In this document: positions 54,796 through 64,000 of the stretch, piece by piece
Numbering within the stretch: the first letter of the stretch is position 1
Layout: each line of letters opens with the position of its first letter
From: Rhodopseudomonas palustris
Lineage (GTDB): Bacteria > Pseudomonadota > Alphaproteobacteria > Rhizobiales > Xanthobacteraceae
Reading direction: 5' to 3'
Length of the DNA: 64,000 bases
Assembly: GCF_003031265.1 (NCBI RefSeq)
Contig: NZ_CP019966.1
Span: forward strand, 3,100,001 to 3,164,000
Notes under the pieces: generated by a model
Databases searched by the model: none
Seen by the model: the letters and a program-made list of their open reading frames with translations, nothing else
Told to the model about the DNA's origin: nothing
Program-made: the position numbers and the translations under genes

Positions 54796-56181
54796 TCACA
54801 CCATCATCATCACGGGATTTTCGATCAGCGTCTTGAAGGCGCCGATCAGTGCGGCGCCGAGCGCGCCGTCGACGGCACGGTGATCGCAAGACAGCGTCAC
54901 GCTCATCATGGTGGCGATCTCGATCTTGCCGTCCCGGACGATCGGGCGCTGCTCGCCGGTGCCGACGGCCAGGATGGTGGCGTGCGGGGGGTTGATCACC
55001 GCGGTGAAGTCCTTGATGCCGAACATGCCGAGATTGGACACCGCGGTGGTGCCGCCCTGATACTCTTCGGGCTTCAGCTTGCGGGCGCGGGCGCGCGCGG
55101 CAAAGTCCTTCATCTGCGCCGAGATCGACGACAGCGACTGAGTTTCGGCAGTGCGGATGATCGGGGTGATCAGCCCGCCCGGCATCGCCACCGCCACGCC
55201 GATATCGGAATGCTTGTGCTTCAGCATCCCGCCTTCGGTCCACGACACGTTGGCGTCGGGGACGCGCTGCAAGGCGATCGCCATCGCCTTGATGATGAAG
55301 TCGTTGACCGACAGCTTGTAGGCCGGCTTGCCGTCCTTGTCCTTCGGCGCGGCGGCGTTGATGTCCTCGCGCGCGGCGAGCAGCCGATCGAGGTTGCAGT
55401 CGATCGTCAGATAGAAATGCGGAATGGTCTGGGTCGACTGCGTCAACCTTTGCGCAATGGTCCGGCGCATGCCGTCGTGCGGCACGACTTCGTAGGAGCC
55501 TTCCGGATACAGCGCGCGGATCTGCTGATCGGACATCGCCGGCGCGATCGCCGGACCGGCCGCTGGGGCTGCTGCCGGCGCCTTCAGGCCGCCGCCGCTC
55601 TTGGCCTGCTCGACGTCGCGGGCGATGACGCGGCCGTGCGGGCCGGTGCCGGTGACGCGGGCGATGTCGATGCCGGCATCCTTCGCCAGCCGCCGCGCCA
55701 ACGGCGAGGCGAACACGCGGGCGCCGTTATGCGTGGCTTCGCCCTTCGAGACCGGCGCTGGCGCGCCCTCCTCAGGGCGAGGAGCTGGGTTTGTTGTCGG
55801 CTTTGTCGGAGTCTCTGTCTTGCCGCCCGCACTGCCCTCATCCTGAGGAGCCCGCGCAGCGGGCGTCTCGAAGGATGATGCTGTTGGCTTCGGCGCCTCG
55901 GCCTTGCCGGCTCCTGCCCCAGCCGCTTTCACGTCCTCGCCGTCCGCGGCCAGCACCGCGATCACGTCGTTGACCGGAACGTCCTGGGTGCCTTCGGGCA
56001 CGATGATCTTGGCCAGCGTGCCTTCGTCGGCGGCCTCGACTTCCATCGTCGCCTTGTCGGTCTCGATCTCGGCGATGACATCGCCGCTTTTGACCTTGTC
56101 GCCCTCCTTCTTCAGCCACTTCGCAAGGTTGCCCTTCTCCATGGTCGGCGACAGCGCGGGCATCAGAATGTTGATCGGCAT
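54796..56181 (-). CDS. pdhC: Pyruvate dehydrogenase E2, dihydrolipoamide acetyltransferase
   Basis: 461 residues. Lipoyl domain 1-80 with Lys43 in [11 protein letters not shown]; a linker of about 90-152; the E3/E1-binding domain (about 153-190, [20 protein letters not shown]); and the catalytic domain with [12 protein letters not shown] (His434, Asp438). E2 transfers acetyl from lipoamide to CoA. The linker is unusual: residues 101-117 and 134-150 are translations of two palindromic repeats in the DNA (55835-55879 and 55739-55782). Spacing of 12 nt to the DUF5076 gene implies an operon. Confidence 0.96.
   Translation of the reverse strand: MPINILMPALSPTMEKGNLAKWLKKEGDKVKSGDVIAEIETDKATMEVEAADEGTLAKIIVPEGTQDVPVNDVIAVLAADGEDVKAAGAGAGKAEAPKPTASSFETPAARAPQDEGSAGGKTETPTKPTTNPAPRPEEGAPAPVSKGEATHNGARVFASPLARRLAKDAGIDIARVTGTGPHGRVIARDVEQAKSGGGLKAPAAAPAAGPAIAPAMSDQQIRALYPEGSYEVVPHDGMRRTIAQRLTQSTQTIPHFYLTIDCNLDRLLAAREDINAAAPKDKDGKPAYKLSVNDFIIKAMAIALQRVPDANVSWTEGGMLKHKHSDIGVAVAMPGGLITPIIRTAETQSLSSISAQMKDFAARARARKLKPEEYQGGTTAVSNLGMFGIKDFTAVINPPHATILAVGTGEQRPIVRDGKIEIATMMSVTLSCDHRAVDGALGAALIGAFKTLIENPVMMMV
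55739..55782. repeat. Coding palindromic repeat in the pdhC linker (family E, copy 1)
   Basis: The plus strand has CCTTCGAGAC, a variable GC-rich centre and CTCCTCAGGGCGAGG. These ends match the copy at 55835-55879 in the opposite orientation, and the known dispersed element CATCCTTCGAGAC...CTCCTCAGGATGAGG. It lies inside the coding sequence of pdhC and keeps its frame. Confidence 0.75.
55835..55879. repeat. Coding palindromic repeat in the pdhC linker (family E, copy 2)
   Basis: CCCTCATCCTGAGGAG, a hairpin centre CCCGCGCAGCGGG, then CGTCTCGAAGGATGATG. It is the classic intergenic repeat of Bradyrhizobiaceae, yet here it is translated as [15 protein letters not shown] in the E2 linker. Confidence 0.85.
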
Positions 56182-56193
56182 GAGGACAGAACC

Positions 56194-56490
56194 TTACTGC
56201 GGCCGTTCGGTGGTGGCGCCGGTGTCCGTCGGGCGCGACAGCTCGGCCTCGAACATCTCGACGATGCGCTCCAGCGCCTCGTCCTCGGTGTATTCGCTCT
56301 CGCGCGCATAGGCGCGCGCGGCGTGGCGGGCGATGTCGACCAGCAGCAGCCCCCACATCTCCGGATCTTCGAACGCGCGCATGAAGGCGATCGACAGACC
56401 GCCGTCGAGCACGAAGGCGCGTAGCACCTCGATCGCGTCTTCGCGGTTTGCGACGTCGGGCGGCAGCGGCTGTTGCTTGGGTCCGGTCAT
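56194..56490 (-). CDS. DUF5076 small protein in the PDH operon
   Basis: 98 residues, acidic and helical, beginning MTGPKQQPLPPDVANREDAI and including EVLRAFVLDGGLSIAFMRAF, PEMWGLLLVDIARHAARAYA and EDEALERIVEMFEAELSRP. It matches the DUF5076 family as I remember it. It starts 4 nt after the pdhB stop and ends 12 nt before pdhC, so it is within the operon and probably linked to the dehydrogenase complex. Function unknown. Confidence 0.8.
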   Translation of the reverse strand: MTGPKQQPLPPDVANREDAIEVLRAFVLDGGLSIAFMRAFEDPEMWGLLLVDIARHAARAYARESEYTEDEALERIVEMFEAELSRPTDTGATTERPQ

Positions 56491-56494
56491 AGGC

Positions 56495-57904
<1,410 letters not shown>

Positions 57905-57962
57905 TGGGGCTCCGCAGTCATTCAGTCAGGCGGGAAGCAGCCGCGACACGGCAAGGCGGGGA

Positions 57963-58997
57963 TCAGCGATACACATCGGTGTACAGTTCGGACGGATCGG
58001 GCTCGGGATCGTGCTGGGCGAAGTCCGCCGACTCGTTGACGACCTTGCGCACCTCGGCATCGATCGCCTTCAGATCGTCTTCGGTCATGTCGAGCGCGAG
58101 CAGACGCTTGCGGACCTGTTCGATCGGATCCTGATCGTTGCGGATCTTGTCGACTTCTTCGCGCGACCGATACTTCGCCGGGTCCGACATCGAGTGACCA
58201 CGATAGCGATAGGTCTGCATCTCGAGGATGAACGGGCCGTTGCCGGCGCGGCAATGTGCAACCGCCTTGTCGCCAGCGGCCTTGACCGCACGCACGTCCA
58301 TGCCGTCGACCTGCTCGCCCGGAATGTTGAACGACACGCCGCGCTTGGAGAAATCGGTCTGCGCCGAGGAGCGCGTCACCGAGGTGCCCATCGCGTAGCG
58401 GTTGTTCTCGATCACGTACACCACGGGAAGCTTCCACAGCTCCGCCATGTTGAAGCTCTCGTACACCTGGCCCTGATTGGCGGCGCCGTCGCCAAAATAA
58501 GCGAGGCAGACGCGGCCATCGCCGCGATAGCGGTTGGCGAAGGCGATGCCGGTGCCAAGCGAGACTTGCGCGCCGACGATGCCGTGTCCGCCGAAGAAAC
58601 TCTTCTCCCGGCTGAACATGTGCATCGAGCCACCCTTGCCCTTGGAGTAGCCGCCGCGGCGTCCGGTGAGTTCGGCCATCACGCCATTGGCTTCCATGCC
58701 GCAGGCGAGCATGTGCCCGTGATCGCGATAACCGGTGATCACCTGATCACCTTCGCGCAGCGCCATCTGCATGCCGACGACGACGGCTTCCTGACCGATG
58801 TAGAGATGACAGAAACCGCCGATCGCACCCATGCCGTAGAGCTGACCGGCCTTCTCTTCGAAGCGGCGGATCAGCAGCATTTCACGAAAAGCGCCGAGCT
58901 CCTGTTCCTTGGTGAAAGGCGGCACGTTCGATGGTGACGCTCCTCCAGCCTTGTCCTGTGCTGTTTCCTTCGCGGCGCTCTTCTTGGGTGCGGCCAT
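57963..58997 (-). CDS. pdhA: Pyruvate dehydrogenase E1 alpha
   Basis: 344 residues. E1 decarboxylates pyruvate with thiamine diphosphate. The ThDP motif YFGDGAANQGQVYESFNMAE, GGHGIVGAQVSLGTG and the phosphorylation-loop-like region YRYRGHSMSDPAKYRSREEV are typical. The N-terminus (MAAPKKSAAKETAQDKAGG) is basic and disordered. First enzyme gene of the operon; ftsB ends upstream at 59150. Confidence 0.97.
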   Translation of the reverse strand: MAAPKKSAAKETAQDKAGGASPSNVPPFTKEQELGAFREMLLIRRFEEKAGQLYGMGAIGGFCHLYIGQEAVVVGMQMALREGDQVITGYRDHGHMLACGMEANGVMAELTGRRGGYSKGKGGSMHMFSREKSFFGGHGIVGAQVSLGTGIAFANRYRGDGRVCLAYFGDGAANQGQVYESFNMAELWKLPVVYVIENNRYAMGTSVTRSSAQTDFSKRGVSFNIPGEQVDGMDVRAVKAAGDKAVAHCRAGNGPFILEMQTYRYRGHSMSDPAKYRSREEVDKIRNDQDPIEQVRKRLLALDMTEDDLKAIDAEVRKVVNESADFAQHDPEPDPSELYTDVYR

Positions 58998-59149
58998 GGC
59001 GATTCCGATGAGAGATGAGATGAGCCTCTCTATCGTAACTTATAGCGGCTTGAAAGGATCGCTATGTCGCTGCGCGCAAATCAATATGCCGCAGTGCAGC
59101 GACGCGAAACTTTCGAAATCGTTCGTCCAGATTTTTGGAATTTGCGCAC

Positions 59150-59467
59150 TCAGCGCTCGGGCAGCATCCGCACCAAGTCCGCCGGATTGGCGAAGTCGAG
59201 CTGATAGCGCACGCGCTCGTCGAGCATATCAGGGTCGATCCGGTCGGAGCGCAGCAGCGAGACTCGCTGCTCGGCCTCGGCGCGCTGCTGACGCAGTTGC
59301 ACCAGTTCCGCGGTGAGCGCGGTGATTTCCTGGTCGAGCTCCTGCTGCGCCGTCAGGCCGTAGCGGCCGGTGTAGGCATTGACGCCGAAATAGCCGATCA
59401 CGGCCGCAGCGATCGCGTACAGCGCGATGCCGGCGAGGATCGATTTGAGGCGACTGCGGGTGACCAT
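59150..59467 (-). CDS. ftsB: Septum formation initiator FtsB/DivIC
   Basis: 105 residues. A short cytoplasmic start (MVTRSRLKSI), one membrane helix (LAGIALYAIAAAVIGYFGV), a coiled coil (LDQEITALTAELVQLRQQRA, then EAEQRVSLL) and the C-terminal RVRYQLDFANPADLVRM are typical of FtsB, which forms a complex with FtsL and FtsQ in cell division. Its place before pdhA is conserved in this lineage. The ATG at 59467 gives the proper topology. Confidence 0.9.
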   Translation of the reverse strand: MVTRSRLKSILAGIALYAIAAAVIGYFGVNAYTGRYGLTAQQELDQEITALTAELVQLRQQRAEAEQRVSLLRSDRIDPDMLDERVRYQLDFANPADLVRMLPER

Positions 59468-59514
59468 GGCCGGACCATGGGACAGCGCGGTTAACGCACG
59501 GCTAACGCGCGCAA

Positions 59515-59546
59515 CTGTCCCGCCAGCTTTACAACCGGCGGGACAG
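59515..59546 (-). terminator. Hairpin after the FMN reductase gene
   Basis: CTGTCCCGCC and GGCGGGACAG form a perfect 10-bp stem with a 12-nt loop, 10 nt downstream of the reductase stop codon on the minus strand. No clear T-run. Confidence 0.55.
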
Positions 59547-59556
59547 GTGTCTGGCG

Positions 59557-60117
59557 CTATTTGTACTGCTGGGCGACGAAGCCGGCGAAGGCGTCGATGT
59601 ACTTCTGCAGGAACTCGCGGAGCGAGTCCTTGACCAGTGCACCGTCCTCGCCGAACGCATCGCCGATGCCGCCGACATAGGCCTCCGGCTGCTGCAGCGT
59701 CGGCATGTTGAGAAACACCAGGCACTGCCGCAAATGGTGGTTGGCGCCGAAGCCGCCGATCGCGCCGGGCGAATTCGACAGCACACCCGCCGGCTTCTTG
59801 TCGAAGCAGCTCTTGCCGTACGGACGCGAACCCACGTCGATGGCGTTCTTCAGCACGCCCGGAATCGAGCGGTTGTATTCCGGCGTCACGAACAGCACCG
59901 CATCAGAGGCCTTGATGCTGTCGCGGAACGCGGTCCAGTCGGCGGGCGGCGCGTCGGTCTCGAGATCCTGATTGTACATCGACAGGCCGTGCAGCGTAAC
60001 GATGTCCAGCTTCAGCGTGTCCGGCGCGAGCTTGCTCAGGGCCTGCGCAGTGCGCAGCGAATACGCCTGCTTGCGCAAACTGCCGACGACGGCGGCGACG
60101 CGATATGGTGGGGCCAT
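59557..60117 (-). CDS. NADPH-dependent FMN reductase
   Basis: 186 residues of the flavodoxin-like NADPH-dependent FMN reductase family. The FMN-phosphate loop is VVGSLRKQAYSLRTAQAL, and VTPEYNRSIPGVLKNAIDVG and NSPGAIGGFGANHHLRQCL are typical of ChrR/YieF-type quinone or chromate reductases. Single gene, convergent with nothing; a hairpin follows. Substrate (quinone, azo or metal) is not known. Confidence 0.9.
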   Translation of the reverse strand: MAPPYRVAAVVGSLRKQAYSLRTAQALSKLAPDTLKLDIVTLHGLSMYNQDLETDAPPADWTAFRDSIKASDAVLFVTPEYNRSIPGVLKNAIDVGSRPYGKSCFDKKPAGVLSNSPGAIGGFGANHHLRQCLVFLNMPTLQQPEAYVGGIGDAFGEDGALVKDSLREFLQKYIDAFAGFVAQQYK

Positions 60118-60255
60118 TCAAAATCCTCCGTAAGCCACGAACAGTCGCGGCGAGCCTAGCCCGCCGCGATGACGGAGAAAGCGCAACATGCGACAGTCGT
60201 GTGGCGATGACGCGGTTTTGATGGTCCCCTCACCTAACTTGGTGCGCGCGTCGCC

Positions 60256-61398
60256 CTATTCGGCCGCAGCGCGGTTACCCAGCACCTCATGGTTGTGCGC
60301 GCCAAGCTTGGGCGTGGCGAGTTCGGGATCAGGCCGCTGGCCGTCGAACAGAATCGGCAGGCCGGCGACCTTGAGGCCGGTGTCCGGCATCGTGCGCAGC
60401 AGATCGGCCGCGGCGAGCTGTTCGGTGGCGGCGAGCTCGGGGATATCATTGACCGGACTGACCGGCACGCCCGCGCTCTTGAAGGCCGCGAGCCAATCGG
60501 CGGCACCGCGGGTTCTCAGCACCTCCTGCATCAGCGGGATCAATACGGGCCGATGCGCCTGCCGGTCGCGCACCCGCGCAAAGCGCTGGTCGGCGCTCCA
60601 TTCCGGATGGCCGAGCACGGCGGCACAGCGCGCGAACAGCCGGTCGTTGCCGGCGGCGATCACGATCGGACGGTCGGCGGTCTCGAACACCTGATACGGC
60701 GCCAGCGTGCCGCTGGCGGTGCCATGGCGAGCCGGCGGCTCGCCGTCGAGCAAATAGCCGCTCAGCGACATGTCGACCCAGCCGACCGCGGTGTCGAACA
60801 GCGAGGTATCGATCACGCAGCCTTTGCCGGTGACGTGGCGCTGCTGAAGTGCTGCCAGCGCGCCGATCACGCACCACTGCGCAGTGGCGCGATCGTTGAT
60901 CGGCGGCGCACAGAAGGTCGGCGGATGCTCAGGACCGCCGGTGAGCGACATCACCCCGCCATAGGCCTGCAGCAGCGGATCGAAGCCCGGCTCCTTGCTC
61001 AGCGGACCGGCTTTGCCGAACGCCCAGACCGAGCAATAGATCAGCCGCGGATTGACCGCGCACATCACGTCCGGCCCGATGCCGCACGACGCGACCACGC
61101 CGGAGCGCAGGTTCTGGATCAGGATGTCCGCATCCTGGACAAGCTGTTTGAGCCGCGCGACATCGTCCGGGTTCTTGATGTCCAGAGTCACCGAGCGCTT
61201 GTTGCGGTTGTAGGTGTGAAACAGCAGAGAGTCGCCGTCGATGAAGGGCGGGCCCCAGTGCCGGGCATCGTCGCCGCCGTCGTGCTTCTCGACCTTGATC
61301 ACTTCGGCGCCCATGTCGCCGAGGATCATACCGGCCATCGGCCCGGCGATCGCCTGCGCGATCTCGATCACTTTGATGCCGGCGAGCGGTCCACCCAT
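60256..61398 (-). CDS. CaiB/BaiF-family CoA-transferase (class III)
   Basis: 380 residues. The start MGGPLAGIKVIEIAQAIAGP, MILGDMGAEVIKVEKHDGGD, NRNKRSVTLDIKN, LIQNLRSG and PGFDPLLQAYGGVMSLTG are family hallmarks; Asp140 in GFDPLL is the expected nucleophile. The family moves CoA between carboxylic acids. The partner acids cannot be inferred because no beta-oxidation gene adjoins. The ATG at 61398 follows GGAGACCGC; the upstream in-frame extension is not needed. Divergent from the LysE gene. Confidence 0.92.
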   Translation of the reverse strand: MGGPLAGIKVIEIAQAIAGPMAGMILGDMGAEVIKVEKHDGGDDARHWGPPFIDGDSLLFHTYNRNKRSVTLDIKNPDDVARLKQLVQDADILIQNLRSGVVASCGIGPDVMCAVNPRLIYCSVWAFGKAGPLSKEPGFDPLLQAYGGVMSLTGGPEHPPTFCAPPINDRATAQWCVIGALAALQQRHVTGKGCVIDTSLFDTAVGWVDMSLSGYLLDGEPPARHGTASGTLAPYQVFETADRPIVIAAGNDRLFARCAAVLGHPEWSADQRFARVRDRQAHRPVLIPLMQEVLRTRGAADWLAAFKSAGVPVSPVNDIPELAATEQLAAADLLRTMPDTGLKVAGLPILFDGQRPDPELATPKLGAHNHEVLGNRAAAE

Positions 61399-61490
61399 TG
61401 CGGTCTCCGATTTCGTGTTATGTCTGTTGGCGCGCACTGTTTCAGGGGTGCGAGGCAAATTGCAAGTGTCTGGCAGGAGCGGAGCGTGCA

Positions 61491-62105
61491 ATGGTGACCG
61501 CCGAATTTCTCATCACCTCGCTGATCGTGGTCGCCTCGCCCGGAACCGGCGTGCTCTACACGGTCGCCACCGGGCTGTCGCGCGGGCCGCGGGCGAGCGC
61601 CATCGCAGCATTCGGCTCGACCATCGGCATCGTGCCGCACATGGCGGCCGCGATCCTCGGCCTCGCCGCCCTGCTCCACACGAGCGCGGTGGCGTTTCAG
61701 CTCTTCAAGTATCTCGGCGTCGCTTATCTGCTGTACATGGCGTGGAAGACGCTCGGCGAGCGCGGACCGCTCAGCGTCGACAGCGACGTCGGCGCCCCAT
61801 CGGCGCTGCAGATGACGGTGACCGGCGTGCTGATCAACATCCTCAATCCGAAGCTGTCGATCTTCTTTCTCGCCTTCCTGCCGCAGTTCGTCTCCGCCGA
61901 TGACGCCCATCCGCTCGGCCGAATGATCGAGCTCAGCGGCATCTTCATGCTGATGACGTTCGTGGTGTTCGTGATCTACGGCCTGTTCGCCGCCTGGCTG
62001 CGCGACCACGTCATCACCAGGCCGCAAGTCATGACCTGGCTCCGCCGCAGCTTCGCCGCCGCCTTCGTCGCACTCGGCGCCAAGCTGGCGACCGCGGAGC
62101 GGTGA
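61491..62105 (+). CDS. LysE/RhtB-family amino-acid exporter
   Basis: 204 residues with six hydrophobic helices. The family start MVTAEFLITSLIVVASPGTG and the following VLYTVATGLSRG match RhtB/LysE exporters, as does NPKLSIFFLAFLPQFV in the middle. It would export a small amino acid or metabolite such as homoserine lactone or threonine. The ATG at 61491 follows AGGAGCGGAG. A palindromic repeat follows the stop. Confidence 0.9.
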   Translation: MVTAEFLITSLIVVASPGTGVLYTVATGLSRGPRASAIAAFGSTIGIVPHMAAAILGLAALLHTSAVAFQLFKYLGVAYLLYMAWKTLGERGPLSVDSDVGAPSALQMTVTGVLINILNPKLSIFFLAFLPQFVSADDAHPLGRMIELSGIFMLMTFVVFVIYGLFAAWLRDHVITRPQVMTWLRRSFAAAFVALGAKLATAER

Positions 62106-62115
62106 GCTCATCCAG

Positions 62116-62202
62116 CGTCATTGCGAGCGAAGCGAAGCAATCCAGGAATCCGGCGCACTGCCCGCTGGATTGCTTCGTCGGCTACGCCGCCTCGCAATGA
62201 CG
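62116..62202. repeat. REP-like palindromic element, family A (copy 3)
   Basis: Ends CGTCATTGCGAG and CTCGCAATGACG with arms GCGAAGCAATCCAG and CTGGATTGCTTCG, as in the copies at 12919 and 30913. It lies between two convergent genes. Confidence 0.9.
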
Positions 62203-62209
62203 AAGTGTA

Positions 62210-63013
62210 TCACGTCCGCGCGCGGATTTCGTTGAGCAGGAAGTTGCCGAGCCGCTTGCCGCGATTGCGCAGCACCTTGAGAACGCCCTGGTCGACGAAA
62301 TACGTCAGCAGAATGCTGTCCCGCGTCTCCACGCCCGCAGGCACGGTGTCGGCCGAATGCCAACTGTGCTTGTCGACCGCGAAGGCATAGCCCGAATTCG
62401 GCGCGAACTTCATTTGCCGCGCCTTCGGCATCGACCCGTCCGGCAAAACGTCATGGAAGATCGTGCCGATGTCGGTGTGGGCTTCGTCCCGCGGCAGATA
62501 CAGCTGCACGGTGATGCCCTTCCAATGCGTGTCGGTGTGCGGCGTAATCTTGTAGCCGGGCACATCGCGGGTCAGGATCGGGATCGGAAACATTCCGACG
62601 TCCTGCGCGTCCGGGCCAAATCGCTTCTCCAGCGCCGGCGCCAGCTTGCGGCGGAATGCGTTCTTCACCGGCTCCGAACACAGCGCATCTCCGACCATGC
62701 GCCAGACCGAGCGCTGCTGCGGCGGCAAGTGCCGGATGTATTCGGGAAACAAATCGATCTTCACGCGGGTATGCGTACCGTCGGCGAGATCGTTGCCTTT
62801 ACTGCGGCCGTGCATCGGCCGGTAGTCGGTGTTGCGCGGCAGCGCCTGGAGCATCGCCGCGTACACCAGCGCGGGAAAGATCCCGACAAATTCGAGGTGA
62901 TAGAACGGCTCCATCACCACAGCGGCCGCCTCGATCGCACCGACGATGTGGTTGATCAACGCAGCGGTCGCCTCCGCCAGTTCCGACGGACGCTGCTCAG
63001 CCATCTGATCCAT
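62210..63013 (-). CDS. 2-oxoglutarate/Fe(II)-dependent oxygenase-like protein
   Basis: 267 residues. The metal triad is visible in a double-stranded beta-helix: His159-x-Asp161 in YKITPHTDTHWKGITVQLYL and a distal His at 216 or 219 in FAVDKHSWHSAD, with Arg231 (ETRDSILLTYF) to bind 2-oxoglutarate. Substrate unknown. Similar single-gene proteins occur in Bradyrhizobiaceae. Start at 63013 (MDQMAEQRPS). Confidence 0.75.
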   Translation of the reverse strand: MDQMAEQRPSELAEATAALINHIVGAIEAAAVVMEPFYHLEFVGIFPALVYAAMLQALPRNTDYRPMHGRSKGNDLADGTHTRVKIDLFPEYIRHLPPQQRSVWRMVGDALCSEPVKNAFRRKLAPALEKRFGPDAQDVGMFPIPILTRDVPGYKITPHTDTHWKGITVQLYLPRDEAHTDIGTIFHDVLPDGSMPKARQMKFAPNSGYAFAVDKHSWHSADTVPAGVETRDSILLTYFVDQGVLKVLRNRGKRLGNFLLNEIRART

Positions 63014-63097
63014 GCTGCTTTCCCTGCTTGCCGCTCTGATTGAGACTAACTCTTGTTCTCAACCAGAGCCAGCATGTTTCGCAGGCGATCGCGGCGA

Positions 63098-64000
63098 TTA
63101 TTTGGTCGGATCGATCAGGTACTTCTCGCCGGTGGCGCGCTTGTTATAGGCGGCGATGGCGTCGAGGGTCAGAGCTTCCTTCAGCGACACGATCTTGGTG
63201 TAGTGGCTGGCGAAGGTGGTCTTGAGCTCGGCGGCGACGCGGGCGCGGAGCTTGGCCGCATCGGCGGCACCGATCTTCTGCAGGAACGGGAACAGCAGCC
63301 AGCCGCCGGCCGCCCAGGCGAAGCCGAAATTGCGGACGATCTCGGTCGGCTTGGTATCGAGGCTGCCGTAGATATACACCTGCTTCATCACGTTCGAGCC
63401 GTAGCGGCTGTAGGGTCCAGTTGCGGTCTTGCCGATCGCGGCTTCCATGCAGCTCAGGATCTGGCCTGCAAGCCGGCCGCCGCCGATCGCGTCGAACGCG
63501 ATGGTGGCTCCGGTCTTGACCAGCGCGTCTGTGAGATCATCGAGGAAGGTCGGCGCCGTGGAGTCGACCACGTACTTGGCGCCGATATCGCGGAGCAGCT
63601 TGGCCTGCGCCTCGCTGCGGACGATGTTGACCAGATCGATGCCGTCCTTCAGGCAGATCCGGTTCAGCATCTGGCCGAGGTTCGACGCCGCGGCGGTGTG
63701 CACCAACGCCTTGTGGCCTTCGCGCTTCATTGTCTCGGTCATGCCGAGCGCGGTCAGCGGATTAACGAAGCACGAGGCGCCTTCGGCCGCGGTGGTGCCG
63801 TCGGTCAGCTTCAGGCAGTCGGCAGCTTTGATCAGGCGATACTGCGCGTACATCGCGCCGCCGATCATCGCCACGGTCTTGCCGAGCAGCGCCTGCGCTG
63901 CATCCGAACGGCCGGCCTTGATCACCGTGCCGGCGCCCTCATTGCCCACCGGCATCGACTCGTCGAGCCGCGCGGCCATTGCCTTCATGGCCGCTTCAGG
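63098..64000 (-). CDS. Zinc-type alcohol dehydrogenase family protein, 3' part (cut by window edge)
   Basis: 300 residues are visible; the N-terminus lies beyond the window. Medium-chain dehydrogenase/reductase features: VGNEGAGTVIKAG near the start, ASNLGQMLNRICLKDG and FDAIGGGRLAGQIL around the nucleotide-binding domain. The cofactor loop AAASNLGQ differs from the usual GxGxxG, as in some quinone-oxidoreductase-like members. No catalytic zinc ligands can be judged. The ATG at 63988 is internal, because the frame stays open to the window end. Confidence 0.85.
   Translation of the reverse strand, partial: PEAAMKAMAARLDESMPVGNEGAGTVIKAGRSDAAQALLGKTVAMIGGAMYAQYRLIKAADCLKLTDGTTAAEGASCFVNPLTALGMTETMKREGHKALVHTAAASNLGQMLNRICLKDGIDLVNIVRSEAQAKLLRDIGAKYVVDSTAPTFLDDLTDALVKTGATIAFDAIGGGRLAGQILSCMEAAIGKTATGPYSRYGSNVMKQVYIYGSLDTKPTEIVRNFGFAWAAGGWLLFPFLQKIGAADAAKLRARVAAELKTTFASHYTKIVSLKEALTLDAIAAYNKRATGEKYLIDPTK

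Overview
The window is GC-rich chromosomal DNA. Its gene order and protein sequences fit an alphaproteobacterium of the Bradyrhizobiaceae, most likely Rhodopseudomonas palustris or a close relative. This is judged from remembered family sequences and gene order; no search was run. Both ends cut a gene (ssb at the left, a zinc-type dehydrogenase at the right). I see no rRNA, tRNA, CRISPR array, IS element or prophage.

Left part (1-11.4 kb): ssb and uvrA lie on either side of an Omp25-type porin, and each has a GTTC-N7-GTTC LexA-type box. Then come a low-GC pair (a 70-residue protein and an HNH nuclease), a K+ channel with a zinc ribbon, several small secreted or housekeeping proteins, and a 50-residue DUF1127 protein.

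Middle part (11.4-51.7 kb): this is the conserved alphaproteobacterial backbone trmFO - NDUFAF6-like - NDUFAF3-like - secF - secD - yajC / DUF815 - nlpD - pcm - surE - serS - tatC - tatB - tatA - scpB - scpA - nagZ - SPOR protein - argS - dgt - erpA - xthA. It carries envelope biogenesis, protein export (Sec and Tat), chromosome condensation and translation genes. Accessory blocks interrupt it at several points: an outer-membrane barrel fusion, a methanethiol methyltransferase divergent from an SARP-type regulator/hydrolase fusion, a CheY-like receiver, GrpB, a TonB-dependent siderophore receptor, a phosphatase autotransporter, and between erpA and xthA a sensor/ion-channel operon plus two tandem paralogues of unknown function with an XRE regulator.

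Right part (51.7-64 kb): an ExoR-like Sel1 protein, an unexplained 660-bp gap, and the pyruvate dehydrogenase operon (ftsB, pdhA, pdhB, DUF5076, pdhC, lpdA). After these come an FMN reductase, a CoA-transferase, a LysE exporter, a 2-oxoglutarate oxygenase and the cut dehydrogenase.

The strongest candidates for something new are: (i) the overlapping gene pair for a membrane-anchored dCache_3 sensor and a pentameric ligand-gated ion channel (46282-48356); (ii) the paralogue/XRE cassette with a palindromic operator candidate (48383-50720); (iii) two palindromic repeats translated as the linker of the PDH E2 subunit; (iv) a PAP2-type phosphatase secreted as an autotransporter; and (v) a porin/omptin-like double-barrel fusion. 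Several families of dispersed intergenic palindromes are also present.
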